DNA from: Rubrivivax sp.
Lineage (GTDB): Bacteria > Pseudomonadota > Gammaproteobacteria > Burkholderiales > Burkholderiaceae_C
Assembly (NCBI GenBank): GCA_004210455.1
Contig: SEFA01000022.1
Span: 1 to 64,000 of the forward strand
Reading direction: 5' to 3'
Length of the DNA stretch: 64,000 nucleotides
Numbering within the stretch: position 1 is the first letter of the stretch; each line of letters begins with the position of its first letter. Made by a program: the position numbers and the translations under genes. Of the stretch, positions 1 to 8,939 are shown one piece after another. Below the pieces are notes generated by a model. The model saw only the letters and a list, made by a program, of their open reading frames with translations, made no database searches and was not told where the DNA came from.

Positions 1-167
1 GGCGAGGGCGAGGGCGCCGGCGCGGCCCCGTGCGTATCGGTCGGATCCTTGGCCGGGCTCGCGGTGTCCCCACCGCCGCAGGCGCTCAGCAGCACGCTGA
101 AGGCCAGCGCGATCGTCGTCGACGCAGCCTGGCGCTTGCCCAAGCTTGGACTGAAGGGATCCTGCAT
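1..167 (-). CDS. Putative lipoprotein, N-terminal part only (cut by window edge)
   Basis: An open frame runs leftward from an ATG at 167 to the window edge with no stop. Residues 1-30 form a signal peptide with a basic start (GKRQ), a hydrophobic core and the lipobox LLSAC, followed by GGGD. After the lipidated Cys the chain is rich in Ala, Pro and Ser, a typical periplasmic tether. The product is therefore probably an outer- or inner-membrane lipoprotein. The functional domain lies outside the window, so no role can be given. The ribosome binding site is weak (GAGAG about 6 bases upstream). Confidence 0.6.
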   Translation of the reverse strand, partial: MQDPFSPSLGKRQAASTTIALAFSVLLSACGGGDTASPAKDPTDTHGAAPAPSPS

Positions 168-295
168 GCGCGTCTCTCGCGGAAGTTTGTCTGGATTGAT
201 TCCATTTTTTTCCGCTCGATGACCGCGCCTCCGACGGGTAGAGGCAAGAGCTGCAAACAACGGTAAGCGCGACGAGACGCGCTACCTCTCAGGAG

Positions 296-1018
296 TTAGG
301 CGCGGGCGGTCTCGCCGGCTGCCCGGCCTGCTGCACGCTGTGCAGTGGAGGATGCTCGCGTCGTATGCGTCGTATGCGTCGTATGCGTCGTATGCGTCGT
401 ATGCGTCGCACGCCGCGGCCGCATCGTGAGCACGATCGCCGCGATGCCGAGCGCCGCGCCCGCCGGCACATCCAGTACATGGTGCTGATACGTCGTCAGC
501 ACCGAGACCCCGATCAGCGCGAACCACCCGTGAAGCCCCACTGCCCACGCGCCGCGCAGCAGCGGCGCGAAGCGCGCCCACAGCAGCACCAGCACGCCGA
601 TGTGCAGCGACGGGGCGCGGTTGTAGGGCATGTCGCAATGGCCGAGCAGATCGAACATCAGACCGATCGCGCCCTCGGTCGGCGGCCGCTCGAAGGTGAA
701 GCGCAGCGGGAACGCGGCGTAGCAGAGCACCGACACGAACAGCACGAGGAGCAGCCGCAGCACGTGACGTCGAAGGCGCCCGGCGTCCGCGTCGATGAAG
801 AACGACAGCGCGAAGAAGACGCAGATCGAGAGATAAGGCACCACCGTCCAGCCGACGAAAGGAATGCCGCGTTCCCACGCGAACACGCCCGCGCCCACAT
901 CGCTCCGCCAGCTGGTGACGTGGTTGGACAAGGTGTACAACGCGGCATACGCCGCCGAGGTGGCCACGGCGCAGGGCAACGGCCGCCAGGCTTCGGGCCA
1001 AGGGATCGCAACGCGCAT
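296..1018 (-). CDS. PAP2-superfamily membrane phosphatase/phosphotransferase
   Basis: This is a 240-residue integral membrane protein with about six hydrophobic segments. It carries PAP2-like motifs: PSLH at 136-139 and a second motif with His179/His180 and Asp183 (YQHHVLDVPAG), which fit the phosphatase/inositolphosphotransferase branch that acts on lipid phosphates at the inner membrane. The first PAP2 motif (KxxxxxxRP) is not obvious, so the exact reaction is uncertain. The tail (206-220) is five His-Thr-Thr repeats coded by a 9-bp tandem repeat. It is probably transcribed alone; the kinase gene downstream of its start lies on the same strand, 79 bases away. Confidence 0.75.
   Translation of the reverse strand: MRVAIPWPEAWRPLPCAVATSAAYAALYTLSNHVTSWRSDVGAGVFAWERGIPFVGWTVVPYLSICVFFALSFFIDADAGRLRRHVLRLLLVLFVSVLCYAAFPLRFTFERPPTEGAIGLMFDLLGHCDMPYNRAPSLHIGVLVLLWARFAPLLRGAWAVGLHGWFALIGVSVLTTYQHHVLDVPAGAALGIAAIVLTMRPRRATHTTHTTHTTHTTHTTRASSTAQRAAGRAAGETARA
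359..412. repeat. 9-bp tandem repeat inside the PAP2 gene
   Basis: Five exact copies of CGTCGTATG lie at 359-403, plus one altered copy at 404-412. Read on the minus strand each copy is CAT-ACG-ACG and codes His-Thr-Thr, so gain or loss of a copy keeps the frame. This is a likely length-variable (VNTR) locus. Confidence 0.9.
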
Positions 1019-1097
1019 CGGGATCTCCGCCGCGAGCGCCGTCGCCCGCCTATCCCTGATTACGAGATCCCGATGCGGAAGCGGACATCGCCGCGCG

Positions 1098-4000
1098 TCA
1101 TCGCGGCGTTTGTTCCTGCTGGCCCTGCACCTGGTGGCCCTGCACCTGCTGGCGCTGCACCTGTTGAGGCTGCACCTGTTGACGCTGCACCTGCGCCAAT
1201 GCGCTGAGCGCTTCCGCCACCGCGGGGCTCATCGCCGGGTCGTAGATCTGCTGGTGCAGTCGCACGGCCTCCTGCAGCACCGGTTCCGCCTCGGACGCCT
1301 TCTGCTGTTGAAGCAAGGCCTGACCCAGCACCAGCGTGGCGCTGGCCTCATGGTCGCGCTGGTAGTCGGCGTTGCCGCCGCTCCGTATCGCGGCGAGCGT
1401 TTGTCGCGCCTGCGCCTCCGCGACTTCCGCATGGCCGGCGTTGAGTTCGAGCCAGGCGGATTCGGCCTGCTCCACCACGGGCTCGCCCGCCGCAGGAGCG
1501 GGCGGCAGTTTCCTCGTCGCGCGCTGAGCCTGGAAACCCGCGAGCGCTTCCCGCGCCTGACCGCTCCGCACCTGCCAGCGGCGCAGCGCGAGGCTGTAGA
1601 GCCTGCCCGGGGGCTTGCCGGCGGGGATCGCCTGTCGCTGGCGTTCGAGCAAGGTGCGCGCTTCAGGCAGCCGCCCGAGGCTCGTCAGCGCCAGCGCGCG
1701 GTCCGTCAGGGCCTGCTCGTCCATGCCGTCGGGTGGGTGGGGCGTCCCGAGCACCGAGATGTCGTCGGCACTCACGGCCAGTGCGGCCTGCGTGTGACCG
1801 TAGCTCGCGAGCGCACGTGCCTGCCACGCCCGCACCCAGCGCCGTTGCGGAAGCTCGACTGCGGCGGTCTCGCTCCAGCGCCATGCCGGCGCGAGCGTCG
1901 TCAGGCTGTCCCGGAAACGCCCGGCCTGGTTGAGGAAGATCGCGTAATGCGTTTGCGTCTCCGCCACGCGGACGGCGTTGGCGTTGCGCGTGACTTCCGC
2001 TTCCATGCCTTTGCGCAGGCTGGTTTCGGCCTGGGCGTATCGACCCAGCGCGCGCTGCGCATGACCGAGGAATCCGTAGATCAGCGACAGATCGCCCGCG
2101 CCCAGCGGCGGGTTCGCCTCGCAGAGCGCCACGGCCTCCGCATACGCGCGCTCCGCGCGCTCGAAAGACTTGTTGAACAGGGCCGCGTCGCCGAGGATGC
2201 GCAGCACGAGCAACAGGTCGGCGTTGTTGTTGCCGCTCCGCGCGATCGTCAAAGCGCGTTCGGCGAATTCCATCGCCACGTCCGGCTTCGCGCGCCGGTT
2301 CAGCGAGGCCTGTCCGATCTCCACCTGCAGCCGCGTCGGCGAGTTCGCGTCCTGCCGCGCGTCCAGGATGGCCGTGGCCTCCTTCAACTGCGCGGCGGCT
2401 TCCTCGCGCTTGGTGTCGAGCGCCAGCGCGTTGGCCAGCGCCGCCATCGCAAGTACCGCCTCGTCGCTGGTCGGACCGTGCAACCCGCGCGCCACGGTGA
2501 GGCGTTCGCGCTGCAGGTCGACCTCGCGCGCGTTCAAGCCCAGGTCCTGGTACATCGAGGCCAGCACGGTCAGCAGTCGCAGCCGCGCCGCAGGCGCGTC
2601 CTTGAGTTCCGCATCGATGCGCTCGGCGCCGCGGTCCAGCAGCTCGCGCGCGGTCGTGTCGCGCGCCTTCGCCGGGTCGGCCTGGTCGGCCGAGTTCGCG
2701 CGGAACACGCCTTCCAGGAAGCCCTGCACGGCGCGCGCGGTGGCGGCTTCGGCCTGCGCGCGTTGCGTCTGCAGCCCCGCCTGATGTGCCTGCCACAACG
2801 CGATCGAAGCGCCGCCTATCAGCGCCAGCGTGGCGACGGCGCCCGCCACCACCGGCAGGCGGTGTCGCCGCACGAGCTTGGCCATGCGATACGCCCAGCC
2901 GTCGGGCCTCGCCTGCACAGGCTCGCCGTCCAGCCAGCGCCGCAGGTCCTGCGCGAAGGCCTCCATCGTCGGATAGCGATCGGCGGGCGACTTCTTCAGC
3001 GCGTGATTCAGGATCGCGTCGAGGTCACCGCGCAATTGCCGGCGCAGCGCGCGATCTGCGCTGGCACTTCCGATGTCAGCGGTGTCCGTGGCCGCGGTAC
3101 CCGCGGCGCTGCCGATGCTGCTCGCCAACGGAATCTCCGCCGCGGCGATCACTTCTTCGAGTTCGGCCGCGCTGCCCCGCTTGAGGCGGTACGGGCGCAC
3201 GCCCGCGAGCACCTCATAGGCCACCACGCCCATGCTGTAGACGTCGCTGGCCGTGCCCAGCGGATCGCCGCGGATCTGCTCGGGGCTCGCGTAGTCCAGC
3301 GTCAGCGCACGGCCGGCGAACTCGGTCAACGCGGTGCGCATCGTGCTGTCGCCTTCGAGCAGCTTGGCGATGCCGAAGTCCAGCAGCTTCACCTGCGCCT
3401 CCCGCGTCACGAGGATGTTGCTCGGCTTCAGGTCGCGATGGACGACGAGCCGACCGTGCGCATGCCCCACCGCCGCCATCACCTGCAGCAGCAGCGTGAC
3501 GCGCTCACGCAGCGACAGCGCGTGCGTGCGGCAGTAGGCGTCGATAGGCACGCCGTCCACATGCTCCATCGCGAGGAACGGTCGGCCGTGCGCGTCGATG
3601 CCGGCGTCATACAGACGCGCGATGTGTTCGTGTTCCAGGGTCTCGAGGATCTCCCGTTCCCTGTCCATCCGCTCCGCGAGGCTGTCGCCCCAGACGATGC
3701 GCGGCAGCTTCAGCGCGACGCGGCGCGTCATCAGTCCGTCCGCCCGTTCCGCCAGCCACACGGTGCCCATGCCGCCGCGGCCGATCTCCTCGATCAGCCG
3801 GTAGGCGCCGACCTTGCTGCCCGGCAGGATGCCGTCGAACGGCAAGGCCAGGTCGCCTGGCCCACCCCGCCCACCGAGCCCATCAGACCCTCCGGGACCG
3901 CCCGGCGCGAAGAGCCGCGGCAGCGTGTCGAGGAAGTCGTCGGTCTCGACCTCGGCCTGATGCGCGAGAAGGGTGCGCAGTGTTTCTCGATGCACGGCGT

Positions 4001-4118
4001 GTTCGCCGATCAGGCCTTCGAGCCAGGCCTTGCGCGCGGTCGGCGAGAGGTTGAGCGCCTCGTCCAGCAGCGCGCTGATCGCGGGCCAGTCGCCTTCGAA
4101 TCGGGAGAGGGCGGTCAT
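1098..4118 (-). CDS. Membrane-bound Ser/Thr protein kinase with TPR-like C-terminal region
   Basis: The 1006-residue protein has a cytoplasmic N-terminal region, a Hanks-type kinase domain (about 107-395) and one transmembrane helix (421-442). A long helical TPR-like region follows. Visible kinase elements are the glycine loop GRGGMG (113-118), Lys137, HRDLKPSN (227-234), DFG (247-249) and ASPE (277-280), so the enzyme should be active. The last 30 residues are Gln/Val repeats (QQVQ). I chose ATG 4118, 22 bases after the ECF sigma gene upstream, because family members begin shortly before the sequence FEGDWPAISALLDEAL. Kinase-TPR proteins beside such sigma factors are common in Burkholderiales and Xanthomonadales. 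The signal sensed is unknown. Confidence 0.88.
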   Translation of the reverse strand: MTALSRFEGDWPAISALLDEALNLSPTARKAWLEGLIGEHAVHRETLRTLLAHQAEVETDDFLDTLPRLFAPGGPGGSDGLGGRGGPGDLALPFDGILPGSKVGAYRLIEEIGRGGMGTVWLAERADGLMTRRVALKLPRIVWGDSLAERMDREREILETLEHEHIARLYDAGIDAHGRPFLAMEHVDGVPIDAYCRTHALSLRERVTLLLQVMAAVGHAHGRLVVHRDLKPSNILVTREAQVKLLDFGIAKLLEGDSTMRTALTEFAGRALTLDYASPEQIRGDPLGTASDVYSMGVVAYEVLAGVRPYRLKRGSAAELEEVIAAAEIPLASSIGSAAGTAATDTADIGSASADRALRRQLRGDLDAILNHALKKSPADRYPTMEAFAQDLRRWLDGEPVQARPDGWAYRMAKLVRRHRLPVVAGAVATLALIGGASIALWQAHQAGLQTQRAQAEAATARAVQGFLEGVFRANSADQADPAKARDTTARELLDRGAERIDAELKDAPAARLRLLTVLASMYQDLGLNAREVDLQRERLTVARGLHGPTSDEAVLAMAALANALALDTKREEAAAQLKEATAILDARQDANSPTRLQVEIGQASLNRRAKPDVAMEFAERALTIARSGNNNADLLLVLRILGDAALFNKSFERAERAYAEAVALCEANPPLGAGDLSLIYGFLGHAQRALGRYAQAETSLRKGMEAEVTRNANAVRVAETQTHYAIFLNQAGRFRDSLTTLAPAWRWSETAAVELPQRRWVRAWQARALASYGHTQAALAVSADDISVLGTPHPPDGMDEQALTDRALALTSLGRLPEARTLLERQRQAIPAGKPPGRLYSLALRRWQVRSGQAREALAGFQAQRATRKLPPAPAAGEPVVEQAESAWLELNAGHAEVAEAQARQTLAAIRSGGNADYQRDHEASATLVLGQALLQQQKASEAEPVLQEAVRLHQQIYDPAMSPAVAEALSALAQVQRQQVQPQQVQRQQVQGHQVQGQQEQTPR

Positions 4119-4140
4119 GCCGACGTCCCGTCCGTCATCG

Positions 4141-4695
4141 TCAGTCGCGCAGCGCGTGCGCGAGCAGGAGCCGCGCCTTGTCCCAGTCCCGGCGCACGGT
4201 GCGCGCGGACAGGCCCAGCGCCTCGGCGATCTCCTCGTCTTCCAGGCCGCCGAAGTAGCGCATCTCGACCACGCGGCCCAGCCGCTCGTCGACGCGGCCG
4301 AGGTCCTCCAGCGCGGCATGCACGGCCAGGATCTCGTCGGAGGCCGCGGGCAGGGCGCCGATCAGTTCGGAGTTCAGCGTCACCTGCTCGGCCTCGCCGC
4401 CGCGGCGGTCGGTCTTCGCGTGGCGCGCCGCGTCGACGATGATGGACCGCATCACCGTGGCCGCGTAGGCCAGGAAGTGGGCCCGGTCCGAGGGCGTCAG
4501 CGTCTCGCGCTGCAGGAACTTGAGGTAGCACTCGTTGACGAGGGCCGTCGTCGCCATCAGGTCGTCGCCGGTGCCGCGCGCGAGGCGGCGGTGCGCCACC
4601 TGCCGCAGCTCGGGGTAGAGCAGCTCGAAGATCCTGTCGAAGGCCTCGCGGTCGCCGTCGCGCGCCCGCCCGATCAACTGCGTCACTTCCCCCAT
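4141..4695 (-). CDS. ECF-type RNA polymerase sigma factor
   Basis: This 184-residue sigma-70 family protein has region 2 (about residues 10-90, with DLMATTALVNECYLK) and region 4 (about 130-182, with a helix-turn-helix at DEEIAEALGLSARTVRRDW). It belongs to the ECF subfamily usually found with a Ser/Thr kinase instead of a membrane anti-sigma factor, and the kinase gene follows 22 bases downstream. This suggests control by phosphorylation, an inference from the family. ATG 4695 is preferred over an in-frame ATG at 4749 because the extra 18 residues are arginine-rich and unlike family N-termini. Confidence 0.85.
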   Translation of the reverse strand: MGEVTQLIGRARDGDREAFDRIFELLYPELRQVAHRRLARGTGDDLMATTALVNECYLKFLQRETLTPSDRAHFLAYAATVMRSIIVDAARHAKTDRRGGEAEQVTLNSELIGALPAASDEILAVHAALEDLGRVDERLGRVVEMRYFGGLEDEEIAEALGLSARTVRRDWDKARLLLAHALRD

Positions 4696-4804
4696 GCCGT
4701 GCTTCCGTCCAAAACGAGGTTGGTGGCGGCGATGGTAGCGCGCGTTCAAGGCGGTCCGGGCTCCCGCGCGTCCCCAAGTCCCGACAGGCTTGTGTCATCT
4801 CGTG

Positions 4805-5614
4805 TCACTCCGTCCCACGGGAGGCGCGAAGGGGCGGCAAGCCCACGCCCGGCAGCGGCGGCAGGCGTAGCCGTACGGTCGACAACAGGCACGCGCAGGC
4901 GCAGGCGAGGGACAAGGCCGCCATCGCCCCGGTGCGTGGCGCCAGTAGCACGAACACGGTGCCGAAGGCGGCCTTGCCGAAAAGCCCGCCGACGTAGCCG
5001 CGCAGGAAGTGCGCGGCGGCGCGGTGGCCGCCCTGGGCGTGTTCGGCCATGGCGACCGGGCCGGTGATCAGCGGCAGCGAGGAGAGCAGCCCGGCGGCGA
5101 AGCCGCCCAGGGTCGGGCCGATGAGCGTCGCGACGGCGGTAAGCAGTCCCGCCATGGCCGCGATCAGCCACATCGAACAGAAGACCGGACGGTGGCGAAT
5201 CCTCCCCGAGCCCTCCGCACCGAGTCTGGGCATCGCGACGAAGGTGAGGGCGCAACTGACCAGCGCCAGCACCAGGGCCCCGGGCAGGTGGCTGCTGGCC
5301 GCCTTGGCGGGGACGGCCATGACCAGCGCGCCGCCCAGTCCGCAGAGCAGTGCGACGGCGGCGCCGCCGTAGCGGGCAGCGCGCGCGTACCCCAGCGCGA
5401 AGACCGCCAGCATCGCGCAGGCGGCCACGCTGCCGATCGCGGCGCTGATCGCGAAGGGCATGCCCTCGTCGTGCGCCAGCCAGGCCAGCGTCGGCGCCGT
5501 GATCGTCGGCAGCGCGGCGACAAGACCTGCCACCCGCCGGCCGCCGTGACGCGCCGCCGTCATCACCAGCAACACGGTGCCCGCGGTCAGCAGGCCCTTG
5601 AACAACTCGTCCAT
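4805..5614 (-). CDS. Uncharacterised multi-pass inner-membrane protein
   Basis: The 269-residue product is almost wholly hydrophobic, with eight to ten predicted membrane helices and small-residue-rich motifs (GLVAALPTITAPTLAWLAH near the N-terminus, LLSSLPLITGPVAM in the second half). The two halves resemble each other around a LPTITAP/LPLITGP sequence, which suggests an internal duplication typical of small transporters. The start at ATG 5614 has a good ribosome binding site (AAGGGGAG). I do not recognise the family with certainty and assign no substrate. It is followed by the ECF sigma gene 109 bases downstream on the same strand. Confidence 0.65.
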   Translation of the reverse strand: MDELFKGLLTAGTVLLVMTAARHGGRRVAGLVAALPTITAPTLAWLAHDEGMPFAISAAIGSVAACAMLAVFALGYARAARYGGAAVALLCGLGGALVMAVPAKAASSHLPGALVLALVSCALTFVAMPRLGAEGSGRIRHRPVFCSMWLIAAMAGLLTAVATLIGPTLGGFAAGLLSSLPLITGPVAMAEHAQGGHRAAAHFLRGYVGGLFGKAAFGTVFVLLAPRTGAMAALSLACACACLLSTVRLRLPPLPGVGLPPLRASRGTE

Positions 5615-5833
5615 CGCGCTCCCCTTGGGGACGACGGGAGGAATCACGTCGTCCTGCCCAGTTGAACGAGATGGGCGGTCCGGCCTGGACGGCGGCCGGG
5701 AACCTCAAGCAGGGGACACGGAAAGCGCCCGCTGAGGTCCTTCCCCTGTCCGGCGCATGTCCGGGACTTCGTTCAGTGGGGTAGCAGGCGCTGCGACCGC
5801 GCAGCGCTCCTTTCTCCTCTTCATGGAGTCGCC

Positions 5834-8119
5834 ATGTCCCGTGCTTCCTGGTTCCCGATGGAACGACGCGTCCGCGCCGTCGTGATCGCCGGTATCGGCG
5901 CCCTGGTCGCCGCCTTCCTCGCGGGCTGCGGCGGAGGCGGCGAGCCGGCGTTTCCCGCAGACACCGCGCCGACGGTGCCGCCCGTCGGGAACCCGCCGGT
6001 CGTGACACCGCCCGTCGTGACACCGCCGGTCGTGACGCCACCGGTCGTGACGCCACCGGTCGTGACGCCACCCGTTGTGACGCCGCCCAACCCGGCGATC
6101 AGCGTGCTGTCGCCTGTCGCCGTCATGGGGCTGCGGCAGCCGGCGCCGCTGTCGTTCTCGCGCGGCATCGTGCGGGAGGCCTCGGGCAGCTACGCCTTCA
6201 CCTCGGGCAACGCCATCCTGCGGATGTCGGCGGATCTCCAGTCGATCACACCGGTCGCCGGCCAGGTCCGCGACCAGTCCGGCACCACGGTCGACGGCAA
6301 GGGCGACGCCGCGCGATTCAACAACCCGTACGGCATCACGGCCGCTCCTGACGGCACGCTCTACGTCACCGAGCGCTACGGCTACGTCATCCGTCGCATC
6401 GCGCCGGACGGCACGGTGACGACGCTCGCGGGATCTCCCGGCCAGTACGGCAGTGCCGAGGGCACGGGCAGCGCGGCGCGGTTCTACCTGCCGAGCGGCA
6501 TCGCGATGGGTCCCGACGGCGATCTCTACGTGGCGGACCGTAGCAACCAGGTGATCCGCCGCGTCACGACCGCCGGGGTCGTCACCACCTATGCCGGCAT
6601 TCCCGGGTCGCCGGGCTACAAGGACGACGCCCCCAATCTGGCGAAGTTCAACCATCCGTCCGGGATCGCGGTCGACACCGACGGCACGGTCTATGTGGCC
6701 GACTTCGACGGCCACATCCGCCGCATCGCGCGCAACGGCAACGCGGCGGGCATGGTGAGCACGCTGGCGGGGAACGGGAGCTCGACCCAGTCGTCGGCGA
6801 TGGACGGCACGGGCATGGCCGCCACCATCATCACGCCCGAGCACCTGGCGCTGTCCGACGGCACGCTCTACCTGCGCGACGGCGCCGGGCTGGTGCGCCG
6901 CATCGATACCGCCACGGGTGCCGTCACGACGATGGCGGGCACGGCGGGCACCTTCGGCTCGCTCGGCACGATCCAGCCGCGGGACGGTCCGCGCGGGAAG
7001 GCCGGCATCGAGACGGGCTTCAACGGTGGCGGGCTGGTGGCGATGCCCGACGGCGGCCTGCTGATCACCGAGACCAACTTCATGCTCGGCGCGGTGCGAC
7101 GGGTGGCCCCGGACGGCTGGGTCACCACCTTGGCCAAGAGCTACATCTACGGTTTCAGCAATCACACGCAAGGGACCGGCGTGCTCGGCCAGCTGCCGTT
7201 CGGCTGGTTCCCCGACGGCTCCACCGAGGGCGAGCAGGGCCACTTCACCAGCGACGTGTCCGTGGCGCAGGCGCCGGACGGCAGCCTCGTCGTCGGCACC
7301 CGTGTCGGCGTGCGGCGCATTTCGCCCAGCGGCGCCGTGACGCCCGTGATCGGCCTGAGCGGCGAGGCGACCATCGACGGCACCGGCAGCGAGGCCGACG
7401 GGGTGGACGTGACCAAGACGATGGTCGTGGATCCGACGGGGCGCATCTTCTTCTCCGACGTCTCGACGATCCGGAGCATTGATGCGACGAACACGGCGCG
7501 CACGATCGCGGGCTCGCCGACCTTCTACGGCGACACGTCCGGCGTGGGGCAGGGCGCGGCGGACGGTCCCGGCGCGACGGCGAAGTTCAGGAGCATCACA
7601 GGCCTGGCGCGCGCGGCGAGCGGTGATCTGTATGCCTCCGATTCGCTGAACAATGCGATCCGTCGCATCGATGTGTCCGGCACCGTGAGCACCTTCGCCG
7701 GCGTCATGGGCGAGCGCGGCACGGCGGATGGGGACCGCGCGACGGCGCGCTTCACGATGCCGATGGATCTGGGCATGGGCGCGGATGGCACGATCTGGCT
7801 GCTCGACAGCGGACGCGGCGACACGCCGTCGGTACGCCGCATCGCGCCGGACGGCACGGTCAGCACCTTGCCCGCGAAGGGCCGGCGGCTGACCGTGGAC
7901 CCCGCGGGCAACGTCTATGTCCTGACGGCGGGCGGCGACCTGGCGATCGTCGATCCGGCCACTGGTGCACTCTCGACGCTGATCCCGGCGGCCGACCAGG
8001 TCGACATGGGCAGCGATCCGCGCATCGGGCTGGATGCCAGCTGGGCCTTCAACGCCGTCGGCGTGAAGCAGTTGGTGATGATGTCGGGGCGGCAGTTGAT
8101 TCGGGTGACGCTGCCGTGA
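5834..8119 (+). CDS. NHL-repeat (beta-propeller) lipoprotein
   Basis: The 761-residue secreted lipoprotein has a signal peptide ending in lipobox FLAGC (Cys32) and GGGG, then a stalk of six PPVVT repeats (residues 54-83). A long series of NHL-type blades follows (A-P-D-G-T-L-Y-V-T-E-R and IRRI...G-V-V-T-T-xAG motifs) from about 110 to the end. Such propellers act as extracytoplasmic binding scaffolds; no catalytic motif is visible. GGAG lies seven bases before ATG 5834. Upstream, divergently, is the membrane protein gene. The propeller repeats also occur as paired IRRI/TLAG strings, consistent with about ten blades. Confidence 0.82.
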   Translation: MSRASWFPMERRVRAVVIAGIGALVAAFLAGCGGGGEPAFPADTAPTVPPVGNPPVVTPPVVTPPVVTPPVVTPPVVTPPVVTPPNPAISVLSPVAVMGLRQPAPLSFSRGIVREASGSYAFTSGNAILRMSADLQSITPVAGQVRDQSGTTVDGKGDAARFNNPYGITAAPDGTLYVTERYGYVIRRIAPDGTVTTLAGSPGQYGSAEGTGSAARFYLPSGIAMGPDGDLYVADRSNQVIRRVTTAGVVTTYAGIPGSPGYKDDAPNLAKFNHPSGIAVDTDGTVYVADFDGHIRRIARNGNAAGMVSTLAGNGSSTQSSAMDGTGMAATIITPEHLALSDGTLYLRDGAGLVRRIDTATGAVTTMAGTAGTFGSLGTIQPRDGPRGKAGIETGFNGGGLVAMPDGGLLITETNFMLGAVRRVAPDGWVTTLAKSYIYGFSNHTQGTGVLGQLPFGWFPDGSTEGEQGHFTSDVSVAQAPDGSLVVGTRVGVRRISPSGAVTPVIGLSGEATIDGTGSEADGVDVTKTMVVDPTGRIFFSDVSTIRSIDATNTARTIAGSPTFYGDTSGVGQGAADGPGATAKFRSITGLARAASGDLYASDSLNNAIRRIDVSGTVSTFAGVMGERGTADGDRATARFTMPMDLGMGADGTIWLLDSGRGDTPSVRRIAPDGTVSTLPAKGRRLTVDPAGNVYVLTAGGDLAIVDPATGALSTLIPAADQVDMGSDPRIGLDASWAFNAVGVKQLVMMSGRQLIRVTLP
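5993..6082. repeat. 15-bp tandem repeat coding PPVVT stalk
   Basis: Six consecutive 15-bp units, in frame, each coding Pro-Pro-Val-Val-Thr. Units differ only at third-codon positions (gccg/gcca, gtc/gtt). It forms the stiff linker between the lipidated Cys and the beta-propeller, and its copy number could vary without breaking the gene. Confidence 0.9.
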
Positions 8120-8144
8120 TGGTGCTGATCAACGCGACTCGTCC

Positions 8145-8816
8145 TCACGCATACGCGTAGAACAACGCCGCAAAGAAATGGCAGACGCTGCCGCCCAGCA
8201 CGAACAGGTGCCAGACGAAGTGGGCGTAGCGCAGCTTGTTGTCGAGCAGGAAGACGAACGCGCCCAGCGTGTAGCTGAGGCCGCCGGCGACCAGCAGCGC
8301 AAGACCCGGCCCCGGGGTGCGCTCGATCAGCGGCCCGATGGCGAAGACCACCACCCAGCCCATGGCGAGGTAGAGCGCCGTCGACACCAGCGGATGCCGC
8401 AGCCGGTTGAGCAGCTTGATCGTGACGCCGAAGGCGGCCGCGGCCCAGACCGCGATCAGCAGCGTCACGCCCGGCCCCGAGTGCAGCACGCCCAGCGTGA
8501 AGGGCGTGTAGCTGCCGGCGATGAAGACGTAGATGGCGGCGTGGTCCAGCCGCATGAGCCAGGCCTTCAGGCGGCCGTTGGCCAGCCTGGCGGGCAGGGC
8601 GTGGTACAGCGTGGAGATGCCGTACAGGAGGATGCCGGAGCAGGCGAAGACGGCCGCCGCCGCGACGTCCGCAGCCTCGCCGTGGTGCATCGCGCGGATC
8701 ACGAGGATGGGCAGGGCGGCGATGGCCAGCAGCGCGCCCAGCCCGTGGCTGATGGCGTTGGCGATCTCTTCGCCCAGGGTCTGCGGGCGGTCGACGAGGA
8801 GGGAGCGGTGCGTCAT
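8145..8816 (-). CDS. Hemolysin III / PAQR family membrane protein
   Basis: The 223-residue protein has seven membrane segments and the family signatures: the N-terminal EEIANAISHGLG motif, YGISTLYHALP with the conserved Ser and His, LDHAAIYVFIAGSYTPF, and the C-terminal HFVWHLFVLGGSVCHF. These conserved His residues form a zinc site in PAQR proteins. Bacterial members are annotated hemolysin III, but most probably act as membrane hydrolases or in lipid homeostasis rather than as toxins. ATG 8816 matches family N-termini; a longer frame to 8879 is not supported. The gene is convergent with the NHL lipoprotein gene, with 25 bases between them. Confidence 0.88.
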   Translation of the reverse strand: MTHRSLLVDRPQTLGEEIANAISHGLGALLAIAALPILVIRAMHHGEAADVAAAAVFACSGILLYGISTLYHALPARLANGRLKAWLMRLDHAAIYVFIAGSYTPFTLGVLHSGPGVTLLIAVWAAAAFGVTIKLLNRLRHPLVSTALYLAMGWVVVFAIGPLIERTPGPGLALLVAGGLSYTLGAFVFLLDNKLRYAHFVWHLFVLGGSVCHFFAALFYAYA

Positions 8817-8939
8817 GGAGCAGATCGTGTGAACTGGCGGACAGCCCGATGATCGCTCATCGGCCTCTGTTGGTCCCACGCTACCGGTCTGTCCCCCGTC
8901 GGCGGGCGCAGACGGGTCGCTCGCATCGGCCTCAGCGCA

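Noticed and set aside
359-412. CRISPR-like short repeats
   Set aside because: The units are 9 bp with no spacers and lie inside a gene in frame, so this is a coding microsatellite.
864-4442. A 1192-codon open frame on the plus strand opposite the kinase gene
   Set aside because: It is an antisense shadow produced by high GC. The protein is rich in Arg, His and Gln without domains, while the minus strand codes a complete kinase.
8145-8816. Hemolysin toxin
   Set aside because: Hemolysin III/PAQR members are mostly membrane homeostasis proteins; nothing here points to a secreted toxin.
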